A stretch of 64,000 bases of DNA from Aestuariivirga litoralis (lineage in GTDB: Bacteria; Pseudomonadota; Alphaproteobacteria; Rhizobiales; Aestuariivirgaceae): NCBI RefSeq assembly GCF_003234965.1, contig NZ_QKVK01000006.1, positions 62,001 through 126,000 of the forward strand, in the 5' to 3' direction. The notes beneath the pieces are model-generated. The model saw nothing but the letters and a program-made list of their open reading frames with translations. It was not told the DNA's origin and ran no database searches. Within the stretch, counting starts at the first letter, position 1. Each line of letters opens with the position of its first letter. The translations under genes were made by a program, and so were the position numbers. This document shows positions 17,914-25,364 of this stretch, in pieces.

Positions 17914-18312
17914 TTACTCGGGCCGCCAGGCGGAATAATCCGCGGCGCGCGGCGCGGGCTTGGCCCCCGACAGGATGGAACCCTTCGGCCGGTAGGCATT
18001 GGGGGTTCCGGTCTGGTTCGGGACATAGGGCTTCTGCCACTCCCGCGGGGTGTAGTTTTCCTCGGTCGGCGGCACATCGGTGCGGTGGTGCATCCAGCCA
18101 TGCCAGCCGGGCGGAATGCTGGAGGCCTCGGAATAGCCGTTGTAGACCACCCAGCGGCGCTCGGCGATGGACTGCGGCAGCGCCGACTTGGCACGGTAGT
18201 ACTTGTTGCCGAACTGGTCGGCCCCGACATAGTTGCCCTTGCGCCAGGTGTAGAACCGCGTGTTGAGCGTCTGGCCGTTCCACCAGGTGAAAAGCTGCTT
18301 CAGGAATAGCAT
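17914..18312 (-). CDS. NDUFA12 family NADH:ubiquinone oxidoreductase supernumerary subunit
   Basis: A 132-residue homologue of the mitochondrial complex I accessory subunit NDUFA12 (B17.2), one of the few supernumerary subunits present in alphaproteobacteria. Signatures are TRFYTWRKGNYVGADQFGNKYY, seen here in the parts FYTWRKG and GADQFGNKYY, then RRWVVYNGYSEASSIPPGWHGWMHH, seen as RRWVVYNG and PPGWHGWMHH. The ATG at 18312 gives the usual MLFLKQLFTWW start; an in-frame ATG at 18336 is the alternative. The nuo genes themselves are not in the window. Confidence 0.93.
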   Translation of the reverse strand: MLFLKQLFTWWNGQTLNTRFYTWRKGNYVGADQFGNKYYRAKSALPQSIAERRWVVYNGYSEASSIPPGWHGWMHHRTDVPPTEENYTPREWQKPYVPNQTGTPNAYRPKGSILSGAKPAPRAADYSAWRPE

Positions 18313-18416
18313 CTCGACTCGTCCGTTGCGGGCCATGGGGCCCCTGAAATCGCGGCGGAATATGGCGGAACGGGCCTCTTCCGTCCAGTGCCGAATTGGC
18401 CTCCTGCCCGGGGCTT

Positions 18417-19766
18417 TCAGGCGCGGGCGGCCGGCAGTGCCACGCTGAAGCTGAGCCCGCCCAGTTCCGACGGGCCGAAGGTGGTGCGCAGGTTGCAGGC
18501 ATCGGCGATGTCGTTGACGATGGCGAGGCCGATGCCGGACCCCTCGGTTCCCTCGTCGAGGCGGCGCCCGCGCTCGACGATCTTGCCCATGTCGGGAAGG
18601 GCAATGCCGGGCCCGTCGTCGCTGACGCTGAGAAGCATCTCGCCCTCGCCCGGCTCGAGCCGGATCAGCGTCCGGGTGCGGGCCCATTTGCGGGCATTGT
18701 CGAGAACATTGGCAATGAGTTCGATGAAGTCGTCACGGTCCATGCGGATGGCAGCGCCCTGAGGAACCTCGATGACGAAGTCGATGTCGCGGCCGCGCGG
18801 CAGGTGGCGCATGGTCGTGACGATCTCCTCCAGCACCGCGCGCACATCGCGCACCGGCTCGCCATGGCCGCCAGCCATGCGGGCGCGCGCCAGTTCGCGG
18901 TCGGCATGCTTGCGGAGCTGCGCCGTCTGCTTGCCGATCTCGCCCGCCGTGGCGTGGTGCCCGCGGTTGCGCAACTCGGGGAGCAGCGTGTCGATGACGG
19001 TGAGCGGTGTCTTGAGACTGTGGGCGAAATTGCCGGCGCGCGAGCGGGCGCGCTCGACCATCTGCTCGCGCTGCTCGAGGAGCGAATTGAGCTTGCCCAC
19101 CACCGGCTCGATTTCCACCGGATATTCACCCGTCACCCGCGTCGCCTTGCCATCACGGATGTCGCGCACCGAATTGCGCAGCGCGGTGATGGGCGCCATC
19201 ACCATGCCGAGCTGGGCCGCACTCACCACCATCATGGCAAGGCCGAGCACGAGGAGCGACAGCAGGAGGTTGACCGCGAAATGCTGGGTGGGCGTGGTCA
19301 CCTCGCTCTCATTGACGGCGATCATCACGCGGAGCTGCTGGCGCTGGGCGCCCTCGCCCAGCGAGATCAGCCTGGCATGGACCAGAACCGGTTCGTTGAA
19401 GGGGCCGGGAAAGGCCTCGGGCGCGTCGATGTCGCGCCAGGGCTGGTCGCCCGTGGAGAGTGTCGCGTCCCACAGCGAGCGCGAGCGCAGCACCTCGCCG
19501 GTCTTCGATTCCACCTGCCAGTAGAGCCCGCTCGAGGGCTGGCGGAAGCGCGGATCGGTCATCGCCTGGGTCTTGATGACCTTGCCGGCCTCGTCCACCT
19601 CGAGGCCGCTGACCAGCTGCATCAGCTGGTTGTGCGTCTCGGACTGGACGCGGGCCATGAAGTCGCGCTCGAACAGAACATAAAGGAAGATGCCAGCCGC
19701 CACGAGGGCGGCGGCACTGACGCCGAGCGAGGTGACGAGGAAGCGTTTCCTGAGCGACCAGCTCAA
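18417..19766 (-). CDS. Sensor histidine kinase (PhoQ-like)
   Basis: A 449-residue membrane kinase. Two transmembrane helices (about 11-32 and 163-184) flank a 130-residue periplasmic sensor domain. A HAMP-like linker leads to the dimerisation domain, with phospho-acceptor H249 in HSLKTPL. The ATPase domain has the N-box ELIANVLDNARKWA, a DDGPGIAL G1 box and GSGIGLAIV. The SLKTPL H-box and the overall layout resemble PhoQ-type kinases. It overlaps the response regulator gene by four bases, which makes them a cognate pair. A small PepSY-domain gene is first in the operon and could modulate the sensor. Confidence 0.93.
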   Translation of the reverse strand: MSWSLRKRFLVTSLGVSAAALVAAGIFLYVLFERDFMARVQSETHNQLMQLVSGLEVDEAGKVIKTQAMTDPRFRQPSSGLYWQVESKTGEVLRSRSLWDATLSTGDQPWRDIDAPEAFPGPFNEPVLVHARLISLGEGAQRQQLRVMIAVNESEVTTPTQHFAVNLLLSLLVLGLAMMVVSAAQLGMVMAPITALRNSVRDIRDGKATRVTGEYPVEIEPVVGKLNSLLEQREQMVERARSRAGNFAHSLKTPLTVIDTLLPELRNRGHHATAGEIGKQTAQLRKHADRELARARMAGGHGEPVRDVRAVLEEIVTTMRHLPRGRDIDFVIEVPQGAAIRMDRDDFIELIANVLDNARKWARTRTLIRLEPGEGEMLLSVSDDGPGIALPDMGKIVERGRRLDEGTEGSGIGLAIVNDIADACNLRTTFGPSELGGLSFSVALPAARA

Positions 19767-20431
19767 CTCTCGGCCTGTTCCCGGAAGGCATAGCCGAAGC
19801 CGCGGCGGGTGGTGATGAAGTCCTTGCCGATCTTGCGGCGCAGGCGCCCCACCAGAACCTCGACGGCATTGGTATCGCGCTCATGATTGTGGGAGTAGAG
19901 CGACTCGGCGAGTTCCGCCGCACCGATGACCTTGCCCATGTGCGAGACGAGGTGGAACAGCAGGCGGTATTCCATCTGGGTGAGTTCCACCGGGCTGCCA
20001 TTGACCGTGACGGTCGCCGAAGCGGGGTCGATCTCGAGGCCGCCTCCACCGAGGCGCGCTGCGGTGTTGCCGCTGCTGCGCCGGATGAGGCCATGAACCC
20101 GGGCGAGAAGCTCTTCCGTCTCGAAGGGCTTGGGCAGGTAGTCATCCGCCCCGGCATTGATGCCGGCAACCCGCTCGGGCCAGCTGCCGCGCGCGCTGAG
20201 GATCAGGATGGGCGTAGCAACACCTTCGCTGCGCAAGCGCTTCATCACGCTCATGCCGTCAAGTCGCGGCAGGCCGATGTCGAGCACGATGGCGGCATAC
20301 TGGCCGGTGCCGGCCATGTACCAGGCCTCCTCGCCATCCTGCGCATGGTCCACCGCCAGGCCGGACTTGCGCAGCGCGTCGGACAGGGCACGCGCCACCA
20401 TCACCTCGTCCTCGACCAGCAGCACCTGCAT
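19763..20431 (-). CDS. OmpR/PhoB-family response regulator
   Basis: A 222-residue DNA-binding regulator. The receiver domain has acidic residues E7-D8-E9, the phospho-acceptor D51 in VLDIGLPRLDG, the switch segment ILSAR and the conserved lysine of LPKPF. The C-terminal winged helix (about 125-220) ends with NAVEVLVGRLRRKIG and TTRRGFGYAF, as in PhoP and QseB types. Its start overlaps the stop of the PepSY gene and its stop overlaps the kinase start, so all three are translationally coupled. The regulon is unknown. Confidence 0.95.
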   Translation of the reverse strand: MQVLLVEDEVMVARALSDALRKSGLAVDHAQDGEEAWYMAGTGQYAAIVLDIGLPRLDGMSVMKRLRSEGVATPILILSARGSWPERVAGINAGADDYLPKPFETEELLARVHGLIRRSSGNTAARLGGGGLEIDPASATVTVNGSPVELTQMEYRLLFHLVSHMGKVIGAAELAESLYSHNHERDTNAVEVLVGRLRRKIGKDFITTRRGFGYAFREQAES

Positions 20432-21063
20432 CAGCGTTCCCTCACACTCAGCAGGCGGCGGGTCACCGCATCGAACTTCAGGTCATAGATGGAACCGCTG
20501 CGCTGCATGACCTTGACGCGATAGACGTAGGTCTTGCGTTCGCGGTAGAGCTTCACGTCGATGACCTCGCCGGGCTTGGCCTTGCGCGCCAGGGCCTCGA
20601 CCTCGCCAACCGGCGCAATGCGGTTCTTCAGGCGCTTGGCGAGATCGCCATCCTTGGCCTGCGTCGCCTGCCCTGAACCGGACTTGCCACTGGACGAGGA
20701 CGACTTGCCGGAGCCGCTTCCACCGCTGCCCGAGCCGCCGCCGTCACTGCCGCCGCCGTCGTCGCCACCGCCGTCATCACCGCCGCCGTCATCGCCGCCG
20801 CCGTCATCGCCGCCGCCGTCATCGCCGCCGCCGTCATCGCCGCCACCGTCGTTGCCGCCGCCGCCGTCGCTGCCGCCGCCACCGTCGCTGCCGCCGCCAT
20901 CGTCGCCACCGCCCGAACCTGAATCACCGCCGCCACTGCCCTTGTCGGCTAAGGCGGGGGTGGCCAACAGGCTTGCCGCGGGCGAAACCGCAACCAGACC
21001 AGACAGCAGGAACAGCACTGCGCCACGGCGCCGGATGCGGGGTTTTGAGAAGGAATTCGTCAT
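20431..21063 (-). CDS. Secreted protein with Gly/Asp repeats and a PepSY-like C-terminus
   Basis: A 210-residue protein. A basic, hydrophobic signal segment (to about residue 40) is followed by about 65 residues built from DDGGG and related units, then a Ser/Gly/Lys spacer. The C-terminal 80 residues (EVIDVKLYRERKTYVYRVKV, then a D-x-x-T-R-R-L-L tail) match the small periplasmic PepSY proteins often encoded beside PhoPQ-type systems. The Asp-rich repeats could bind divalent cations; this is inference. The ATG at 21063 is chosen because a signal peptide follows it. The stop codon overlaps the response regulator start. Confidence 0.8.
   Translation of the reverse strand: MTNSFSKPRIRRRGAVLFLLSGLVAVSPAASLLATPALADKGSGGGDSGSGGGDDGGGSDGGGGSDGGGGNDGGGDDGGGDDGGGDDGGGDDGGGDDGGGDDGGGSDGGGSGSGGSGSGKSSSSSGKSGSGQATQAKDGDLAKRLKNRIAPVGEVEALARKAKPGEVIDVKLYRERKTYVYRVKVMQRSGSIYDLKFDAVTRRLLSVRER
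20746..20917. repeat. 15-bp tandem repeats coding DDGGG
   Basis: Imperfect 15-base units (minus-strand sense GATGACGGCGGCGGC and variants) run in tandem inside the PepSY-type gene; at least four consecutive units near 20780-20845 are almost identical. Repeat number is likely to vary by slippage in multiples of five codons, keeping the frame. Confidence 0.8.
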
Positions 21064-21154
21064 GACACTGTGCCTTAGCTGTAGCGATCTTTCAGCTTGC
21101 TGACAAAGTCCTTCATGCCCGCAACGCCTGCTTGCCGATTTCGCCGCTTTCACG

Positions 21155-23170
21155 TCACGGGATGGCGGTGATCAGATCCTGAACCATGCCGGCCCGGTCA
21201 TGCTGCGACAGCACCGACAGGCCCTGGGCGCGGGCAAGTTCACCGCGCAGGTCGGCGATGTCGGCGTCCGATGCGGGGCGCTGCGAGGGAATGGCATAGA
21301 GGTTGAAGCCATTGTTCATCACCTCCCGCGTGAGGCTCACCAGATAGATCGGCTTGTAGACCGTGCCCTCCGCGGCGGCGAGGCCGGTCTTGTAGATGCG
21401 GATCACCTCGCGGCCCGGACCATCGCCCGGTGCGCTGCGGGTGAGCGTAAGCTTGGCCTTGAGGCCTTCATGCAGGGCGGGCCGCGGCGCGAGGTCCGGC
21501 AAGGCGGCATTGGGGTTGAGGTAGGGCAGGCTTTCGCGCCATGTCCATACCGGGGTTGGGGTCCATCCACCGGCTTCGAGCTGGGTGGCCAGAAGGTCGA
21601 GGTTGCCGGCAAACTGGGCGATGAAGGTTTCGCCCGGCCGGCCCGCCATGTCGATGCGCCGGGCGGGAAGCTTCTGCCAGTCCTTCTCCACCCACTGCGC
21701 GACGGGAACCAGGATCTGCGGCTGCGGCACCGCATACATCTCGCTGGCCCGGGTGAAGCCGGTGGCCACATGCAGCGCCCCGGCGGCGAGGAACACCACG
21801 AGGGCCGCCGCGAACAGTCCGAGCGGCTTGATGCGCCGGGGCGGAATGGCCTCGATCGCGACACCGAAGGCCGCCATCATCACCACGCCGAAGGTGAGGC
21901 CGGCCAGCACGTCTGACAGCCAGTGGGCGCCGAGATAGAGGCGCGAATAGGCGATGGCCACGACGAGAATGGCGCAGAGCGCATAGACCACCGCCCTGCC
22001 CCAGCGGCCCATGGAATGACTGACCAGCACCGCGAGGATGCCGAAGATCACCGCCGCCATGGTGGCGTGCCCCGAGGGGAAGCTGAAGATGCTGGCCCCC
22101 GAATAGGAAAGCTCGGTGGGCCGCGCCCGCTGCAGGCCGAGCTTCATCGCCAGCTCGAACAGCTTCGCGGCCAGGATGGCGAAGCCCGCCGCCCAGGCGG
22201 CGCGATAGGCCTTGTGCCACACCAGCCAGCCGAGGATGGTGAGGGCGAGCGCCGTCATCACCACGGTGTCACCCATCATGGTGATGACCGTCATCAGCTC
22301 GTCGCCCGGCGCATTGCGCGATTCGCGCATCAGGGTGGCCACGGAAACGTCGATGTTGGAAACGGCGTTTTGGGAGGCCGCCCGGATGGCGAGATTGGCA
22401 AAGGCAATGATGCCGGTGAAAATGATGGCGGCGAACAGCACGATCATCACCGAGCGCGGATTGTCGGGCGAGACGGCCCTGGCAAAGCGCTGCCAGGAGC
22501 GGCCACGCCTGGCGCGGGCCCAGGCCGACACGCGGGCCAGCAGGTGGTTGAGAAAGGGCGACACGCCGGCGGCGGCCAGCCGGATGATGAAGCCGGCCAG
22601 CGCCAGGACAACCAGCAGCACCAGCAGCACCACGAGCAGCCGCCCCGAGAGCTCGCCCGCGAAGGCCAGGCCCTGGCCGATCAGCACGCCGGGCACCACA
22701 TGGGCGAAGGACCAGAAGATGCCGGACGTGACGTTGACGAAGATGAAGAACAGCTGGTTCATGCCGAACATACCGACGATGCCCGGCACGACCGACTTCA
22801 CCCCCGGCACGAAGCGCCCGATGGCGATGGACTTGCCGCCATGCACGCGCACGAAGTCCTCGCCCTTGGCGACGAGCTGCGGATAGAGGCTGAGCGGCCA
22901 CATGGTCTTCAGCCGCTCGCCGAACAGCCGGCCAGCCCAGTAGGAGATCTGGTCGCCCACGATGCAGCCCACCGCGGTGGCGATGATCACCGGCCAGAAG
23001 CCGAGGTGACCGGTTCCCACGAGCACGCCCGCCCCGACGAGGACCGCCGTCGAGGGCACGAACAGGCCGATGATCAGCAGCGCCTCACCCAGCGAGATGA
23101 GGAAAATGATGACGAGCGCCCACTCCGGATTGGCGGTGAAATAGTCCAGATAGGGTTGGATATAGTCCAT
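21155..23170 (-). CDS. DedA - PAP2 phosphatase - LssY-like three-domain membrane protein
   Basis: A 671-residue fusion. Residues 1-210 are a DedA/VTT membrane domain, with the signature around GRFVPGVKSVVPGIVGMFG (119-135); DedA proteins flip lipid carriers. Residues 240-440 form a PAP2 lipid phosphatase with all three catalytic motifs: K343..R350-P351, S366-G367-H368 and S409-R410...H416...D420. The last 190 residues resemble the soluble LssY C-terminal domain. The combination suggests dephosphorylation of a lipid pyrophosphate coupled to its movement across the membrane. Start at ATG 23170, where the DedA domain begins. It is 91 bases upstream of the PepSY operon on the same strand and divergent from a DHA2 transporter. 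Confidence 0.9.
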   Translation of the reverse strand: MDYIQPYLDYFTANPEWALVIIFLISLGEALLIIGLFVPSTAVLVGAGVLVGTGHLGFWPVIIATAVGCIVGDQISYWAGRLFGERLKTMWPLSLYPQLVAKGEDFVRVHGGKSIAIGRFVPGVKSVVPGIVGMFGMNQLFFIFVNVTSGIFWSFAHVVPGVLIGQGLAFAGELSGRLLVVLLVLLVVLALAGFIIRLAAAGVSPFLNHLLARVSAWARARRGRSWQRFARAVSPDNPRSVMIVLFAAIIFTGIIAFANLAIRAASQNAVSNIDVSVATLMRESRNAPGDELMTVITMMGDTVVMTALALTILGWLVWHKAYRAAWAAGFAILAAKLFELAMKLGLQRARPTELSYSGASIFSFPSGHATMAAVIFGILAVLVSHSMGRWGRAVVYALCAILVVAIAYSRLYLGAHWLSDVLAGLTFGVVMMAAFGVAIEAIPPRRIKPLGLFAAALVVFLAAGALHVATGFTRASEMYAVPQPQILVPVAQWVEKDWQKLPARRIDMAGRPGETFIAQFAGNLDLLATQLEAGGWTPTPVWTWRESLPYLNPNAALPDLAPRPALHEGLKAKLTLTRSAPGDGPGREVIRIYKTGLAAAEGTVYKPIYLVSLTREVMNNGFNLYAIPSQRPASDADIADLRGELARAQGLSVLSQHDRAGMVQDLITAIP

Positions 23171-23318
23171 CACGGCAGGACGGTTCCTTCGGCACGGCGG
23201 GGGGTCTGGCTGGTCACGTCTGGGTTCATAGCAGAATCGGGGCCATGGCAAATACAAGTCTCACAACTGCGTATGGGCCATTGGATCGGCCTGACGGCTG
23301 GTCCATAGTGCCGCCCAA

Positions 23319-24875
23319 ATGACGGAAAGTGCATTGGCTGCCAAACCCTTGAGCGAAACCCGCAAGTGGCTGGGCTTCGCCGCGCTGTGCATCGGCATGT
23401 TCATGGCGGTGCTGGACATCCAGATCGTCATCACCTCGCTCGGCGTCATCGAGAAGGCGCTGAAGATCGGTGCCGACCGGATGAGCTGGGTGCAGACCTC
23501 CTATCTCATCGCCGAAATCGTCACGATTCCGCTGACCGGCGTGCTGATGCGCATGTTCTCCATGCGGCGGCTGCTGATCATCGCCATCGTCATGTTCACG
23601 GCCGCCTCGGTGGGCTGCGCCCTCAGCAATGGCTTTGCCACGCTGGTGGCGTTCCGCGTGTTGCAGGGCATGGCCGCCGGCGTGCTGATGCCGCTGGTCT
23701 TCGCCGCCGTGTTCCTGCTGTTCAAACCGGGCACCGAACAGGGAATCGCCACGGTGCTGGCGGCGGTGGTGGCGGTGATCGCCCCCTCGACCGGGCCCAT
23801 CGTCGGCGGCCTCATCACCGAAACCTTCTCCTGGCAGTGGCTGTTCCTGATCAACACCGTGCCGGGCGCCATCACGCTTGTCCTCGGCGCCCTGTGCCTG
23901 CCGCGCGAGCGGATGGAACTGGGGCTGCTGCGCGACCTCGACTTCGTGTCGATCCTGTTCATCGCCATTTCGCTGGCCTGCCTCGAGATCGGGCTGAAGG
24001 AAGCGCCCGACATGGGCTGGTTCTCGCCGGTGACGCTGGCGCTGTTCGCCGGCTTCGCGCTGCTGCTGACGCTCACCATCATCAGGCCGCGCCCGGCGGT
24101 GGACTTCAGCCTGTTCCGCGACCGCTACCTCGCCTATGGCTGCGCGCTGAGCTTCATCCTCGGCATTGGTCTCTACGGGTCGGTCTACCTGCTGCCGGTC
24201 TTCCTGTCGCTGGTGCGCTACCTGGGGCCGATCGAGATTGGCACCGTGATGATCGTGACCGGCGCGGCGCAGCTGGTGTCCGCCCCGCTCTCGGTGCTGC
24301 TCGACAGGGTGATGCCGGCGCGCTTCCTGAGCATGGTGGGATTCGCCCTGTTTGCCGCGGGCCTGGCCATGAGCGGCTTCGAAACGCGGCTTTCTGGCTA
24401 TGACGAGCTGTTCTGGCCGCAGGTGGTGCGCGGCGTGGCGCTCGGCCTGTGCATCGTGCCGGTGACGCGCTTCGCCATGGGTTTCCTGCCACCCGAGAAG
24501 GTGAGCGACGCGAGCGGCCTCTACAACCTGTCCCGCGCGCTCGGTGGCATCATCGGCATCGCCCTCATCGACACACTGCTGTTCACCCGCTCGGCCGAAC
24601 ATGCCGACCGCATCAAGGACCTGATGACCAGCGATCCCGAGGCCGCCGCCCGCTTCCTGCAGATCACCGCCGACGAACTCCCCGACCCCACCGATCCGAT
24701 GGGCCTGCTGGGCGTGATGGACGTCATCCAGGAAGGGGCGGTGACGGTGGCCGTGAACGAGGCCTGGCTGCTGATGGGGGGCGCCACGCTGATCGCCCTG
24801 GTGCTGCTGGTGATGCTCGGCCCGATTCGGGAGCCGAAACCAGGCGTGCCGCTGGGACAACAGGCGGAATTCTAG
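23319..24875 (+). CDS. MFS transporter, DHA2 (EmrB/QacA) family, 14 membrane segments
   Basis: A 518-residue proton-coupled exporter. The first helix contains FMAVLDIQIVITSLG, which carries the family's conserved acidic residue; IAVIAPSTGPIVGGLITETFSWQWLF is the motif C region, seen here as APSTGPIVGG and SWQWLF. Hydrophobic segments throughout fit 14 helices. Such pumps export drugs, dyes or fatty acids with a membrane-fusion partner (EmrA), but none is encoded nearby. The ribosome site before ATG 23319 is weak. It is divergent from the DedA-PAP2 gene (148-base gap). Confidence 0.92.
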   Translation: MTESALAAKPLSETRKWLGFAALCIGMFMAVLDIQIVITSLGVIEKALKIGADRMSWVQTSYLIAEIVTIPLTGVLMRMFSMRRLLIIAIVMFTAASVGCALSNGFATLVAFRVLQGMAAGVLMPLVFAAVFLLFKPGTEQGIATVLAAVVAVIAPSTGPIVGGLITETFSWQWLFLINTVPGAITLVLGALCLPRERMELGLLRDLDFVSILFIAISLACLEIGLKEAPDMGWFSPVTLALFAGFALLLTLTIIRPRPAVDFSLFRDRYLAYGCALSFILGIGLYGSVYLLPVFLSLVRYLGPIEIGTVMIVTGAAQLVSAPLSVLLDRVMPARFLSMVGFALFAAGLAMSGFETRLSGYDELFWPQVVRGVALGLCIVPVTRFAMGFLPPEKVSDASGLYNLSRALGGIIGIALIDTLLFTRSAEHADRIKDLMTSDPEAAARFLQITADELPDPTDPMGLLGVMDVIQEGAVTVAVNEAWLLMGGATLIALVLLVMLGPIREPKPGVPLGQQAEF

Positions 24876-25088
24876 CGCCAGGCGCGAAGATCGCGGGTGC
24901 CGGAACGCCCCCGCAGGTGCAGCCCCCGCAGGATGCGGCTGCCGGATGGCACACTTGACCTTGCGGCGTTTACCACCCGGCCGGCGAGGCCCCCCCTGTG
25001 GACAGCGCGCATAAGCCAAGTGAGTTCTTGAGCTTACCGGCAGAATCGGATGAACCTGTGCATGTGAGCGGCGCGCTGCGGGCTTAAG

Positions 25089-25104
25089 GCACAATATCTG
25101 GTGT
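25089..25104. promoter_or_regulatory. NrdR-like box 1 upstream of nrdJ
   Basis: GCACAATATCTGGTGT differs from the NrdR box consensus ACACAATATATTGTGT at three positions. It lies exactly 31 bases from box 2. NrdR is the nucleotide-sensing repressor of ribonucleotide reductase genes and binds paired boxes on the same DNA face, about three helical turns apart. Confidence 0.75.
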
Positions 25105-25119
25105 TAATCTTTCGTTAAG

Positions 25120-25135
25120 ACACTATGTATTGACG
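25120..25135. promoter_or_regulatory. NrdR-like box 2, overlapping the -35 element
   Basis: ACACTATGTATTGACG matches the first 13 bases of the NrdR consensus well (one mismatch); the last half-site is weaker. It overlaps the proposed -35 hexamer TTGACG, so binding would block RNA polymerase. Confidence 0.7.
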
Positions 25136-25159
25136 CCCCGGCCTCTGCGGTACTACATT
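25130..25159 (+). promoter_or_regulatory. nrdJ promoter
   Basis: TTGACG (25130-25135) and TACATT (25154-25159) are separated by 18 bases, a standard sigma-70 layout. The predicted start near 25166 leaves a leader of about 200 bases before nrdJ. Confidence 0.6.
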
Positions 25160-25364
25160 CGGATCAAAGGCTGAGGGGCTGAGTGGATTGGGTTGCGGGG
25201 GCAGCCACATCCGCCACGGAACACTCGAAAGAAGAGCCGAACAAGCTCGGGGACGGCAGTTTCCGGGGACAGGGTGTGTGTGTCTTGCAACTGGGTGGAT
25301 GGAGCACCTCGGGCAGCTTTTTGCGTGCTCGTGGCAACGAATTTGACAGAGGGACTTGAAAAGA

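Larger units (their letters stand above)
24876..25364. other. 489-base intergenic region with nrdJ control elements
   Basis: No coding frame is credible here. The left part (24876-25080) shows nothing recognisable. The middle holds two NrdR-like boxes and a sigma-70-type promoter (separate entries). The remaining 200 bases to the nrdJ ATG would be a 5' untranslated region. I looked for a cobalamin riboswitch because the enzyme needs B12, but no B12-box match was found. Confidence 0.6.

Noticed and set aside
20746-20917. Tandem repeats as a CRISPR array
   Set aside because: Units are 15 bp, have no spacers, and encode an in-frame Gly/Asp repeat.
25166-25364. Cobalamin riboswitch in the nrdJ leader
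   Set aside because: The enzyme needs B12 and the leader is long, but no segment matches the B12-box or the usual paired elements; a covariance-model search would settle it.
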